Shown here piece by piece: positions 51,361-63,194 of a stretch of DNA of 64,000 bases. The stretch comes from Panagrolaimus kolymaensis (taxonomy: Eukaryota; Nematoda; Chromadorea; Rhabditida; Panagrolaimidae): positions 2,294,001-2,358,000 of the forward strand of contig JAJQJQ010000010.1 of assembly GCA_028622995.1 (NCBI GenBank), read 5' to 3'. A model generated the notes under the pieces. That model saw only the letters and a list, made by a program, of their open reading frames with translations, was not told the origin of the DNA and did not search any database. Within the stretch, counting starts at the first letter, position 1, and each line of letters begins with the position of its first letter. A program made the position numbers and the translations under genes.

Positions 51361-53172
51361 GGCGTGAACAATCACCGCTAGCAGCTGTTAGTAACAAAAA
51401 AAATGAAAGAGAAAATGGAAAGCAGATCTTTTGCGCAAAACGTGATAATCTTTTATTCGTTATGCTCAAACCCATATAACCATTTCTTCACCTTTCTAAA
51501 AAACAAAAAATCGATTAAATTATGGCATTTTTGTAGCTAAAAAACATATAAGCGAATTGCAATATAGACCGATGCGCAATAGAGTGGTATGTAGCTCATC
51601 TTCGCATAAAACTCTTTTTTCTTCCTGAGACCGCTGCTATTTTTTAGTTTTTTGTAAAAATATATTTGACCATTGCTCCCAATGCTTGCTTATGTGTATG
51701 TGTGTTTATCCGATTTTGTTACACTTTTTGTGATAATAAAATAAAAAAAGACAAAAGTTTAATATAACAATAGTTTATTTTCATTTTTTTGTTATTATAA
51801 AACTAAGCAAAAAATAAACAACAAATTATTTATTAAATCATTTTTATGAAAAAAACTAAAAAACATGTGAGATCAAATTTTTCGCCTTTTCCTACGAACA
51901 TCATCTTCACTATCATCATCCTCACTGTTATCTTCTCGCTCCCGTTTACGGTGATGGTCTTTTTTGTGTTTCTTTTCCTTATGCCTCCTTTTCTTGGGTT
52001 TTTCTTCCTCTTCATCGTCGTCACTTCGATCTGAACTTTTCCTCCGCTTTTTCTTTTTCTTTTCTTCAGATTTTGACTTCTTCTTTTCTTTCTTTTCCTT
52101 GTCTTTTTCACGTTCCAAAGTTTTAGATCGCTCCTTTTTGCGACTTTTCTTCTTTTCTAATTTTTCACGATCCCTGTCTTTTTTCTTTTCTTTAGATTTT
52201 TCTTTTTCTTTAAGTTTAGCCTCTTTTTCTCTTTCTCTTGCCATTTCTTCTAACATCAGCATTTCTTTTTCCTTTTCTCGTTCTCTTTCTTTTTCACGTT
52301 CAATCTCAAGTTCAATTTCACGTTGTTTTTCCCGTTCCTTTTCACGGTCAATCTCACGCTGTTTTTCTCTTTCTTTTTCACGCTTCCTTTCTTGTTCCTC
52401 TTTCAATCGCTTCTGTTCAACTTTTTTTCTTTCATTTTCCCGCTCCCTTTCCTTTTTCATTTCTTTGTCTTTCTTCTTTCTTTCTGATTCAGAATCATGA
52501 TCTTTGGGGATTGGAAGCTTTTCGACTTCTTCTAAAAATATAATTTTATTATTTACTGTTTTAAAAACAAAAACAATAATTCTAACCTTTAACAGGAGGG
52601 GTTTCTTGTTTATCTGGAGTTTCAAAGGCTAATTTTGATGGAACTTCATCTAAATCTTTCAATTCTTTTTCATGCTTCACGGGCTTCTTATCTTTATCAT
52701 CTCTTTTTTCACGTCGTTTTTGAAGATCACTGCCATTTTGATCTTTACGATCGTCAGCATCACTTCTCCGCTTGTCTTCTTTTTTGGGCTTTTCTTGATC
52801 CCTTTTCCTATTACTTGAACGCTTTTCATCACTTTTACGTCGATGATCATGTTCCTTTGACCTTCTTCTAGATGATGATGATTCACGATCTTTGTTACTT
52901 TTTATTTTCTTATGAGGGCTTCGACTACGACTGCTGCGGCGATCATTACGGTGATTACGTTCATGAGAATGTGAGCTATGCTTTGATCGCTTTTCCTTTT
53001 CTTTCCTGCTAAATTCTTTATCGCTGTCTTTTTGTTTTAAAGCAGTAGGCTGTCGAGCTTCAAAAAGTGAAGCCAAATCCAAAGTCTAAAAAATACAAAA
53101 ACTTTTATTATTACATATTTAATCATAAACACATTATATCTTACATCATCATAAACATTTAATTTTTCCCAA
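48662..53172. repeat. tandem duplication, right copy (4511 bp)
   Basis: Second copy of 44151-48661. Its right end lies inside RBBP6 exon 5; its left end lies inside the last RhoGAP exon. Apparent complete identity means a very recent event or an assembly duplication. Confidence 0.95.
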
Positions 53173-54984
53173 GCACTATTAATAGCTTCCTCATCCTTTT
53201 CATCATAATGAGATTCAGAAATTATTGGCCTTGGAGCTTGTGGCATAAAAGGCATTTTTTGTACTGACATTTCTTCAACTTTGGCAATCGTTGGTGGAAT
53301 AAATGGAGGAGGTCGTGAAATATCAGGAAATTTAAAGTTTGGAGGTGGCTTTGAAAAATCTACAACGGGAACTACTGGAGGTGGTGGAATGTTTGGAGGA
53401 GGTTTAGATAAATCCACCACAAAATCTGGCGGTGGAGGAACCGATGATTGTTTTGGTTTTTGTGCAGCTAACATAGCACTGAGATTCACAGGAGGCAACA
53501 CAATAGTAGCAGGCTTTTCTTCTTCTTCTGTTGGAATGGCTTTAACTGGCTGTTGCTCTGGTTGAAGCTTATCTTCAATAGGTGGTTCAGGTGACGGCGA
53601 GGCTTCGGGTGAAGTCTAAAACAAAAAATTAAAAAACTTATTTATTCAAATTATTTCTAACATTAACTTTTTCATCATCTTGAAAATCTTCTGAAGCATC
53701 GTGCATAGCAACGGGGATAGCAAGTGATCGCTTATATTTTTCAACAGATTCTCGAAGAGAGTTATTGGGTGATAATGCATTAGCACCTATAGGCTTTTGA
53801 CAATTTGGACATTGTAAATTCATATCAGCAGCAATGGCATCACTCATATATTGTTGAATACAATCAGCACAAAAACTTTCCCCACAACAATCTGCCACTA
53901 AGGCTTCTTTAAAAAGATCATTACAAATGGGACATTTAAGTTCGGATGGAATTTCTTTCTTTTCATAAAATTTATTTTTTAATTCTTGAGAATTCATCAT
54001 TCCTGATTTCTTTTGCTCTTCCTGCAATTTTCGTTGTTCTCGAGCTTTATAATGCATTATAGGAATCATAAATTTCCCAGATGGATGCAACATCGCTTGT
54101 GGATCATCCGCTGTAGTTTCCATCAATTCTTCATTTGGAATACCAGTAGTTTTTCTAACATTGAGCTGAAAGAAACCCAATAAAATTTAAAAAACCTCTA
54201 ATTTATTTTGTATAATCAATTTTATACACCAAAAAATATATATGTATTTCATTTAAATTGTTTATTATAAACCTTAAAGAAAAAAAAGTTCCAATATATT
54301 TTGGAAAAAGAAAAATAATTATGACAGCATGAAAAAAAAATTGTTTAGAATAGAACGTTACCAGTGGACATGCTTTAGGAAAATGACCGAGTTGGTTACA
54401 TCGATTGCAAAGGTATTCGGGTGGAGCTTGTTGCATATTGTTTCCCATTGGCTTTCGATTGTAACTAAAAATAAAATTTTATTATTTATTAATATTTGAA
54501 AGTTGTGAGATTGTTTACTTTTTAGTTTCATATTTATAAGTTGATTGAACTCTGATATGTTTCAATATTTCATCTTCGGTCATTTTTTCCAAATCTTCTT
54601 GCTTGATATGTGCTGCGTTATCAGGAACAACGGAAGTTGGGGCTACAGCAGTAGTAATTTCGGGATTGCTATAAGAATATCGATTTTATAAAACCTTAAA
54701 ATATGTATTTTTTATTATTCTTACCTTATTTTTGGTAACTTTGCACCATTTTGAATTGGAACTCTTTGAACTGTAACTGAAGAATTTCTTGGAATTTCAT
54801 CATCACCGGAATATGGCTGTTTCGTAAATGAATTTAAAAATACAAGATCAAATAATTCTGCTCGAATATTTTCTGCTGCACAAATAGCTTTCTTTAATTC
54901 CACAACTTTAATACCAGTTCCATCAAAACTCAGCGTTTTATTAATATTTGTAGTTCGAAATTTATAATGAATTGAAGATGACAT
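51873..54984 (-). CDS. rbpl-1: RBBP6-like DWNN/RING E3 ubiquitin ligase (879 aa)
   Basis: Seven exons (54984-54725, 54668-54519, 54464-54362, 54165-53668, 53615-53145, 53085-52587, 52531-51873) give 879 residues. In order: DWNN ubiquitin-like domain (1-80; SSIHYKF, F.GT.IKV.ELK), CCHC zinc knuckle (C156, C159, H164, C169), RING/U-box-like finger (C249, C252, then DCCGESFCADC and CPNC), a Pro-rich segment, an RS-rich region and a very long Lys/Glu/Arg coiled region ending RRKRRKI. This order is diagnostic of RBBP6/Mpe1. These proteins work in the nucleus in mRNA 3'-end cleavage and polyadenylation and as E3 ligases. The 3' 1.3 kb lies in the right copy of the tandem duplication, but the gene itself is complete. 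It is divergently arranged with GOS-28. Confidence 0.94.
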
Positions 54985-55899
54985 GATTTTTAATAATAAT
55001 TACAATTTAAATAAACAGATTCCTTTTGAATAAAAAAAAATATTAAGAATAAAGAAATTGTACGAGTATATTCATGGAATATGTGACAGAGAATGGGTTG
55101 TTTGGTGGTTATTATGCTCGGCTACTTTTTTTTCATAAACCTTTTCGCTATGGGAAGCGTGAATGGGCGTAAATTTTTCAAGCAAATAAAAAATTGATTG
55201 TTATCAAAATGGTTATTAAAGGAGCACCAAAAGGTCTAATTATAGGATGCCATAAAACTGTTACTTATTTTTCTTCTTTGAAGCTGGTAATTAAAGGTTA
55301 ATCAAAGTTTCAATTACAGAAAAAAAATAAAAAGTATTGCAAATAAAAAATATAGTTTAATGCAACAGAAAAAATTTATAACAAATAGAGAACCTAAATT
55401 CTACAATTTTTTAAGGCAGTTTATTCAAAATAAAAAACACACCAAAAAGTAACGCCAATTTAAAACATGAAAATTTTTTAAGCATAATCAATCTTGAAAT
55501 ATCGATTACGAAAGATTTTGCGATCAAACAAAAAACTTGTGTGTTTTTTTGATTTTTAAATTTCAAAAGCTACTTCTGCTGCGGCTCCTTGTGATAAATA
55601 TTTTTTTTTAACGCTTTTTGTATTGATTTTTTGTTATGATTTGTTTTAGTCCATTTATAACACAAAAAAAGGCCGACGTTGAATTTACTTTGAAAAACTT
55701 TTTTTTTTATTTCATTTCCTGGCAAGAACTTTATTCTTGCGTGGCAGCGAATTCTTTCTTTCGCGTTCATTTATTCTACGACAACTGGATTCAACACTTT
55801 TTTCACTTTTCATCCGTCGTTTCAAATTCTAGTTTTTTCACGCGCAACGTGGCTTCCCTTTGCTGCAATATTTATGATTAATCTATTATTCAAGTGATC
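54985..55899. promoter_or_regulatory. divergent intergenic region between RBBP6 and GOS-28
   Basis: The 915-bp head-to-head interval presumably holds both promoters. The segment at 55720-55860 is less AT-rich than the rest. No gene is supported; open frames at 55570-55881 lack splice context. Confidence 0.45.
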
Positions 55900-56812
55900 A
55901 TGTATTCAATTGATATGAGTTCTGTCGCAAATGAATGGGATAGTAAGTTTTTTTTTCATCTTTGATTATGTAAATGACTTTGTTATTTTTAGCGTTAAGA
56001 GAAGAAGCTCGATTATTAGGTGCTTCAATTGATACTAAACTTCACGCTTTGAACAAATATGCAACTACTGGTAAGCTGATTACACTTATTCTTGATTAAT
56101 TCACACTATCGTTTTATAGGACCAAGATACAAAGCTGTTGAAAGTTCACATTTTACTCGTTCTAAAAGAGCAGCGTTTATTCAAGATGCACAAGAAGTTG
56201 AAGATTTATTGAAACAATTGGAAGAAGCTAATCGAAAAGTAAGTTTTCTCATGGTTTTATTTATCTTCACAAAGATTTTTTTATAGCTTGAAGTAATAAT
56301 GTACAAAAAAGCTGGTGGTAGTTCAGATCAGCATGCTGTTCGTCGATATCATGATGTTTTAAAAGATTATATGAATGAATTTCATCGTGTTCGAGAAGTA
56401 GTTGAAAAGCAAATGGATCGAGAAGATTTACTTGGTGGTAGTACCTCTCAAGATGGTGATACATTTTTAAACAATAGAAACCGATCAAGTGAATTACTAC
56501 TTCAAGAACATGAACATATTTCAAATTCAGATAGAATGCTTGATGAACAAATTAGGTTTGCTTTTTAAGTGCATACGATTCCCATTACCTCTTCTTCTTT
56601 TCAGCATGGCTCTTGGTGTTAAAGAAAATGTTAACCGTCAGCAGAATCGACTCGGTGGGGCAATGCAGACTCTTCAAAAAACTATGAAAAAGTATCCTGC
56701 AATTAATAATGTTCTTCAAAAAATCCGAATGAAAAAACGCAAAGATACTCTTGTTCTTGCTGCAGTTATTACAACTTGTCTTATTCTTATATTCCTTTAT
56801 TCGATGCGTTAA
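55900..56812 (+). CDS. gos-28: Golgi Qb-SNARE GOS-28 (GOSR1), 238 aa
   Basis: Five exons (55900-55942, 55993-56070, 56120-56238, 56287-56555, 56605-56812) give 238 residues. It starts with WDTLREEARLLGASIDTKL, a coiled N-terminal Habc-like region (VEDLLKQLEEANRKL, RYHDVLKDYMNEFHRV), then the SNARE helix from about 165 to 215. The tail-anchor region TMKKYPAINNVLQKIRMKKRKD is followed by a C-terminal transmembrane helix (LVLAAVITTCLILIFLYSM). This is the hallmark order of GS28, which mediates ER-Golgi and intra-Golgi vesicle fusion. Met6 is a possible alternative start in frame. AATAAA lies near 56952. Confidence 0.94.
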
Positions 56813-57112
56813 TACTGGTCAAACTTTTTCTGCCTTGTGTTGTTTATTTTATTGGGGTTGTAAGTGCAAATATGAAAAAAAGTTTTCTTGTAAGAATAGT
56901 TATTTATGTTGTGGGTTTTCATTTGATTTTATAATATTGTTTTTGTTGTAAATAAAACACCTTTTGTCAATTATTGTATAAAGTTTATTTGTTGAGATCA
57001 ATGCTATGAAAGTCGAAAATTTGAAGTTAGTCGATGTTTTTGTTTATGCTTAATCCTTGGATTCCAATGCCTTCCGAAACTAAAATCGATGTTCTTTGGT
57101 TGTTCAAAAAAG

Positions 57113-58515
57113 TTATTTGGAAAAAGCCTTACTCGTTTTCAATTTATACTTTGATTGCATTTTTGCTAATTCGCCTATTCCACTTCGACTGCTACAAGTT
57201 ATTATTCTTTTAAAACTTCCAGCAATAAATTTGAAACAGTTGAATAGTGTGGCTCTGTATATTCTGCTACAATATGCAAAAAATAATAAGTTTAATTGAA
57301 TGTACAACACTTGAGATAAATTTATGATTAATTCGATGATACCATACCATTCTTTTTCAAATAACTAAATGGAGATATAAATTAAAGATACGTTATTATG
57401 GTCCCTCTAAAACAACACCAACACAACTCAGAAAAACGCGATAGAAAGTTATTTTACAAAGGCATTTTTGAACTTTTTTGTGTGCATATCTTATCAGTTT
57501 TTCTAAGTTGTAAAACTTCCTAAAGTTTACCTCATCAGTATAAAAATAATCTGTCATTGCATACGGCCAATTAAAAAGGATATACGAGAATGCAAGAAAA
57601 ATACAAATATTTGCTATTGTCTAAAAAAACGTTTGTTTATTTATTTGCTTTTTTTGAAACTTATGATTCAACAAACTTTATGGTTTTTAGTCCATTGATT
57701 TCTGGGTCCTTCGCTCATTCTTAATTCATGAAAGTGGGATTTATCAAGAGCTCGAAGTTTTAAAGCATTTTTAACGCTTAAAATAACCATAACAATACCC
57801 GAAATAAAATATTGTATTACTGTTGCCACTGTTCTTAAAACTATATACCATGGGTTGCTAGTAACGAATTCATTTTCACTAAAAGTATTATCCCATTCAA
57901 TTCGATTAAATCCAAGCCATTTAGTGCAACATAACATCGCTAAAATTATGCAAGCAGAAACCATTAAAATTCGAACCTAAATATTATTTTCTATAAAAAC
58001 ATTTTCTGGAGAAGGTAGTTTACTTTTAGCCGAACAAATTTTAGGCGATAAAATAATGGTTTGTTAAGAGCCACATAACGATCAATGCATAAAACAACTA
58101 TCAAAAACCCGTAAGAAGCTATAAGGGCGTTGACAATAAAAAGCCATAAATATGCTCGAAAATAAATCCATGTTCTAGTTAATTTTATTAAACAAATATC
58201 AATTAAGCAACCAATAAGTAGGAAAATCAAAGTAAAAATACTGAGAATTGCCTAAACATTAAAATTTTAAAAATATGAAAAGTTATTTCAAAACTATCTT
58301 ACTTGACTAAAAAGTAGGAAAAAGCCCTTCCGTTTTTGCCAATACCGTAAATAAAATAAAATACTCAAATGCACTGTTGAAAAAAGTAAACCCAAAATTG
58401 AACAAAGTAAATCAATATGTCTACGTTTTCGGATTAAATTTGCAACCGTTAAACAATCTCCTGCATCCGTTTCATTACCAATTGGAAAGGTTAATTGTAA
58501 AGGCCACTTTGTCAT
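57113..58515 (-). CDS. rhodopsin-class 7TM GPCR, probably a peptide receptor (360 aa)
   Basis: Five exons (58515-58303, 58251-58024, 57976-57677, 57620-57531, 57364-57113) close to 361 codons. Seven hydrophobic segments are visible. N-terminal glycosylation site NET precedes TM1; TM3 ends with DRYVALNKP (DRY motif); an extracellular loop with charged residues lies between TM4 and TM5; TM6 has a WPYAM segment, and TM7 ends in NLLFFAYCSRIYR before an amphipathic helix 8 with Cys residues. The NPxxY motif is replaced, which is common in nematode receptors. The ligand cannot be told; FMRFamide-like or other nematode-specific receptors are candidates. It is convergent with GOS-28. Confidence 0.75.
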
Positions 58516-59291
58516 AACTTTATAAAATAAAATAAAAGGGAAAAAGAAGATTATTCGAATGCCACCTCTTTTTTCACTCCAATATTTGTTGAAATAATTA
58601 TTAACAAATTGTCGGCAGCCTCTCCACCTTTTTTTGAACTTTTGCTTAATGTTTTTCTTACCTCCGCCACCATGAAAAGAAAATAATGCTTAAATTTTTG
58701 AAAAATACCTTTTCAGCCATCTTCAGATAGATAGATGGGTGCGTTAACTGTCATCATCCATTTAAGAAGTGAATGCTCCATCTTTCATCTTTCTGTTATT
58801 TTATTTTTTCTTTTGTAAGCAACAACCTTAAGGAGAGCCCCAAACAACAATGGTGATGATATGAGAATCATATTTTTTTCTTCTTCTCTTTACTAAAAGG
58901 GCGAAAAAGATGCTTTTAACATTTATTTCCCACACATAAAGAAAAATATAAGGAAATGTTATTTATTTATTTCGAAGAACAAAATATAGAGGAAAATAAA
59001 AATTTAGGATCAAAATTAAATGTTTTCAGGTTTTAATAATTTTGGATTTTACAAAAAAAAAATTCCATTTTTGTTTTATATTTTTCTCTTCAAAAACACA
59101 TTTTTTAATTGCTTGACACCTTTTTTTTTATTTTGTCTACAAAAAAAAGTGGATGCGCTGAACCATGTTCGTTTCTTTTTTTAAAGAGACGATCTCATCA
59201 TAGGTAGTAATGTCTGCCTTTTCTTATTTTTCGTTTCTTTCTTTTCTCACCGACATTGCATTGCATTTCATTTTTATTTTTTGTTGCGCAG
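58516..59291. other. interval with possible missing first exon
   Basis: Non-coding as far as I can see. It contains the promoter of the GPCR and, probably, the unseen first coding exon or leader acceptor of the following SRCIN1-like gene, whose first recognised exon starts at an acceptor (gttgcgcag) without its own ATG. Confidence 0.45.
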
Positions 59292-61651
59292 TCATCATCA
59301 TCTCTCCACTTTGGGGAACAAATAAAAGGGTTATTCCTTCGCTCATTTCCTAATTTAACTCATTACTACCTCAATTCGCCTTATGTAAAAGTGTACATTC
59401 AAGAACCTTCTAAAGGTCAATTATTTTATGAACTCGATGATGTTAGAGAAATTAAAGACAAATCCGTTTTAAAAATTCGCGAACAAAATAACAGTGGTTA
59501 TCAATCTCCACCACCTATTCGATTTACCGATCATCCTCCACCAACAATAGCTGATTATGTTAGTGAACCAGAAATAGAGGAGTATCGCGATCGAAATCAT
59601 CGAATAAACAATAGTTTTCGAATGCGTCCTGCAAGCGCAGTTCCAGGCGAAGGCGGACGAATGTATAATCCAAATTCTTTAACAAAATCAACAATACGAT
59701 CACATGCAGGAAGTATATCAAGTCGTTATGATTCTTATTATGATCCATATTCAAGTGACACAAGTAGTCAAGGCCCTCGCTCTGGAAGTGTTACGCCTAT
59801 AATCGACAAAGAAACGCGGTAAACAAAAAAAGAGAAAAAAAAAATAAAAACAATAATAATCCTATTTTTTAGTTTCCGTATGGACACAATGGAACGACAA
59901 CTTGCTGGCCTCTCTTCTCTCGTTCATTCAGCTTTAGTTTCAAAGGGTGTTAGTGAAACAACACAAAAGGATATGCTAGATTTGAGAAGACAAATTCTGG
60001 AATTTCATCCAGAAGTAAATAAATTTTCAAATAACCTTGGAAAAGAACCGCATAACGTCGATTCAGCTTCCGAGTCCACAACTTCATCTTTTTATCGTAA
60101 CCCAGAAACTCAGCATGAATTAGTAACCATTAAAAAGTCCCTTCATTCAGCACAAAATGATATTATGGAAATAAAGCGTGCAGCTCAGGTATGGATAATG
60201 ATGTAAAAGGAAGCGAAAAATTAAAAAAAATTTTAGTTGAACATTCAAAATAGTCGTGAAATTATAAGTGAAGCCTTTCAAAGAATTCAAAATTCAGTTC
60301 AATCAAAATTTAATAAAACTGATCAAAATGATACATTTATGCCAACAAAGCCACAAGAGACAGTAACAGATAAACTTCGAAAGGAACATCTCATGCAAAT
60401 AGGTGAATTGCAAAGTTCATTACGGTATGTCTTTCATTCATTCAAAAATCTTATCATCCAAGTATAAATCACTAAAAACCTGTTTCATTTTTAAGGGCTT
60501 TTGAAGGAAATGTTGAAAACATTCGCAAGAGTGTTCTTAACTCAAACCGAAAGCTACGAATGACAGAAGTTGAGCAATTGACAAATAATTTGACAAAAAT
60601 TGGAAGACAAGCTGCGAAATTAAAAAGTATTTTTCCCAATTAAAAATTTAATTAATTAAACGTTTATAACATTTAGCGCAATTTCCCGATTTGCAAACTG
60701 AAATTGAAAAGAAAATCAAAGAGGATATGGAAAGAGTTCTCAGAGAGCAAAATTTCATTAAAGAAGAAACAAATCAAATTGATAGTTGTTTGCGGCGATG
60801 TAAAACATTAGCAAATATGATGGTAACAATGAAAAAATTGGCAATGGTACAAGATCCAGCTATAAATTCACATCGATCATCATCAAGAGAAGATGGAAAG
60901 CCTCCATTGGGAGCTAAATCTCCTGTTGCCATGACAAGAAATTATGATAACAGTTCGCGTAAGTAATTATAATGATACATCGAAAAAAGGAATGCAAAAG
61001 TAATTTTTAGCAGCAAGAAAGCCTCCTGTACCAATAGAGCATACATCAATTCCACCTGTTCCACCAGCGCCAACAAACTATGAAAAGCCAAGCTCTTCTT
61101 CTCATACTCCAAAATTAGGAAATGAGTCGCATGTTTTGGATACCATCCTCGATGAATTAAACTCCACCAACGATAAAACAAAGAAAAATGCTGATGTTTC
61201 AACAAGCATTACAATTAAAGCTCCTCCTCGACCTCCAGAAAGGTAACATATCCATGGTTAAATTTAAACACTATAAACACTTTACAGAAATAATTCATCA
61301 TTAGACACTATCAAACAATACAGCGCTCTTGAAATTCATAATCCCAGGTCAAACTTAAAAAACAATGGCAATACATCTTTTCCACCACATGCTATACAAC
61401 AAACCAGTGCAATATTTGATAATAGCACAAGCAATACAGAGCTAAATCGGTTATCTGCCATATCAAGTACTGAATCAATAAATTCACAAGAAGGTTAGAA
61501 AGTGAATGGCATGAGTAAATAAGGCAAACAGATTTTAGGAATACATGAGCGAACAGCTATTTTAGCAACCAATAAAGAGCGAATCGATGATAAACAGCGT
61601 GAACTCAATAATCAACTTGAAAAGTTACAAAAATTATGTCCTACTCTTTAA
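59292..61651 (+). CDS. SRCIN1/KIAA1217 (sickle tail)-like, AIP3/Bud6-related coiled-coil protein, 5' end uncertain
   Basis: Eight exons (59292-59818, 59873-60188, 60237-60424, 60496-60626, 60677-60958, 61011-61242, 61288-61493, 61539-61651), about 665 residues from the first acceptor. The N-terminal block IKGLFLRSFPN...SPYVKVYIQ...LFYELDDVREIKDKSVLKI matches the signature of p140Cap/SKT proteins (YELEDVRDI.DRS.LK.). A Ser/Tyr/Pro-rich linker follows, then about 250 residues of coiled coil (AIP3 domain) and a Pro-rich tail with PPVPPAP motifs that could bind SH3 domains. These proteins regulate actin, Src signalling and cell adhesion. The initiating exon was not found. An ATG at 59256 precedes the splice acceptor and is probably not used. 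The last intron contains an alternative acceptor; the second one keeps the frame open. Confidence 0.85.
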
Positions 61652-61905
61652 CTTTTGATTAATAAATAATATCGTTACATAATAATATTTGTTTCGAAAG
61701 ATAAATAAAGTATAAATAACTAAGATCGGTATAAACCGATTGATGAAAGAAGCAATAAACACAATTACATTATACCTTTATTAAGAAAAATCAACGAAAA
61801 ATGATTGTAAAATAAACCTAAACGGGTTCTTAAAACTTAAATGTATCCCGTAATAATAACAAAACAATATAAAACATACAATACACTAACCTAAAAACTA
61901 ACAAA

Positions 61906-62151
61906 CTATGTTGTAGAAGGAACAAAATCAGGCGACTGAGCTACAAGATTATCAAGATCTTTGAGATAAAGTTCATATTTCTTTAATTCCTTTTCAAGTT
62001 GTTTTCTTTTAAATACAGAATAATAGTTGACACCATTGAAAGAGAAATAAATTTTGAAAAGCTCAAATCCAGAACCAGCAGCCAAACCAAGTCCAAAAGC
62101 AGCAAAATTGTTAGTCCGAACCAAATGTAATGCTTGATGGATTATGTTCAT
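61906..62151 (-). CDS. small membrane protein resembling SMIM4/UQCC5 (81 aa)
   Basis: Single exon, 81 residues. An acceptor (cttttttag) lies 3 nt before the ATG and only about 50 nt after the stop of the upstream gene on the same strand, the typical spacing of a downstream operon gene. One transmembrane segment (about 15-35, FAAFGLGLAAGSGFELFKIYF) is followed by G-x-NYYSVFKRKQLEKELKKYE. This resembles the SMIM4/UQCC5 pattern (membrane helix, then G.E.FYDVYRRK...E). UQCC5 helps assemble mitochondrial complex III. Assignment is by pattern only. Confidence 0.6.
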   Translation of the reverse strand: MNIIHQALHLVRTNNFAAFGLGLAAGSGFELFKIYFSFNGVNYYSVFKRKQLEKELKKYELYLKDLDNLVAQSPDFVPSTT

Positions 62152-62202
62152 TATCTAAAAAAGTGAATGTGAAATAACAACAAACAATCAAGGCAAAGAA
62201 GC

Positions 62203-62519
62203 TTACTTATTAATATGAAAACCAGCTCGATCAGCTTCAATAAGTTCTCTTTCTAGAATTTCACGTTCTTCTCGTTTTAATGGTCGAATATACTTGTAAT
62301 AGATAATTCCGTTGGTAATACAATAGGATGTACTGAAGAGAAGAAAGCCGAAAATGGTACGAACAGCAACTGAAAAAAAGTAAAAGTTAATAGATAAAAA
62401 AAATCAGCATAAAACAAACTTTTATGAGCAATATCCAAGCGTTTATGTGTAAATATTCGACGATACAATGGACGTATATCTTCTCTTCTTCTAGCAAATA
62501 ATGACCACGAGAAAAACAT
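62203..62519 (-). CDS. small single-pass membrane protein (88 aa), upstream gene of a tandem pair
   Basis: Two exons (62519-62420, 62369-62203) give 88 residues. The N-terminus is basic (FARRREDIRPLYRRIFTHKR), followed by one transmembrane helix (VRTIFGFLLFSTSYCITNGIIYY) and an acidic/basic C-terminal helix (KREEREILERELIEADRAG). I do not recognise the family. The basic N-terminus plus a short membrane span suggests a mitochondrial inner-membrane protein, which is inference supported only by its SMIM4-like neighbour 50 nt downstream, with which it may form an operon. Confidence 0.65.
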
Positions 62520-63194
62520 CAACTTTGAATTGAATGTTAATACCAATATTAACTATCCAAAACAAATGAATGTTAAAGATGCTGTTGATGGCAAAAAAAG
62601 TAAAACAGCGGAATCAACTTTGAAGAATGAAAGAAAAAACTTTTTTTAGAGCTCCACTATGGAAGACAAACTCTTGGCGCGAAAAAATACACAAAAAAAT
62701 GCATTCAAAAATTTTTTTTTAAAATAAAAACTTTCTTTTTTTAACAAAAAAAGAGGCGGAATTCAACGCAAAAAAATTAAAGTATTCTGTATTTTAGCAT
62801 CATCAAACTTTATTTACTGTTGTTAATATTCCCTAAAAAATTAGTTCTGCTATCGAATAAACTACTCATAAATAGTTTATTTATCATCGACCTATCACTT
62901 CATAATAGCTGTGAAAGAGCATAGGCTAAAATAATTGAATAAGAAAAAGGATTTTTTAGTCCATTAAATTATTCTTCCATTATTTTCAGCTTTTACCTTT
63001 ATTTTTTGATTTATTCGGAAATTGTTCCATTTCTTCATTCTACCGGCTTAAATATTATTCCAAGCCAAAACTTTACCTTTCACATTCATAAAAGGGATTC
63101 AACATTTATTTTATTTTACCATTCTTACTCAAATCTAAGCATCTGATACGCTTAACCTCGTTTATTCCCCAACACCTGCGACCTTTAACAAATC
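62520..63194. other. divergent intergenic region
   Basis: AT-rich head-to-head interval between the minus-strand small membrane gene pair and the TMEM177-like gene. No gene seen. Confidence 0.5.

Noticed and set aside
59256..59291. ATG at 59256 as start of the SRCIN1-like protein with a hydrophobic leader
   Set aside because: The segment ends in a strong acceptor (gttgcgcag) and is T-rich like a polypyrimidine tract; the protein family is cytosolic and has no signal peptide.
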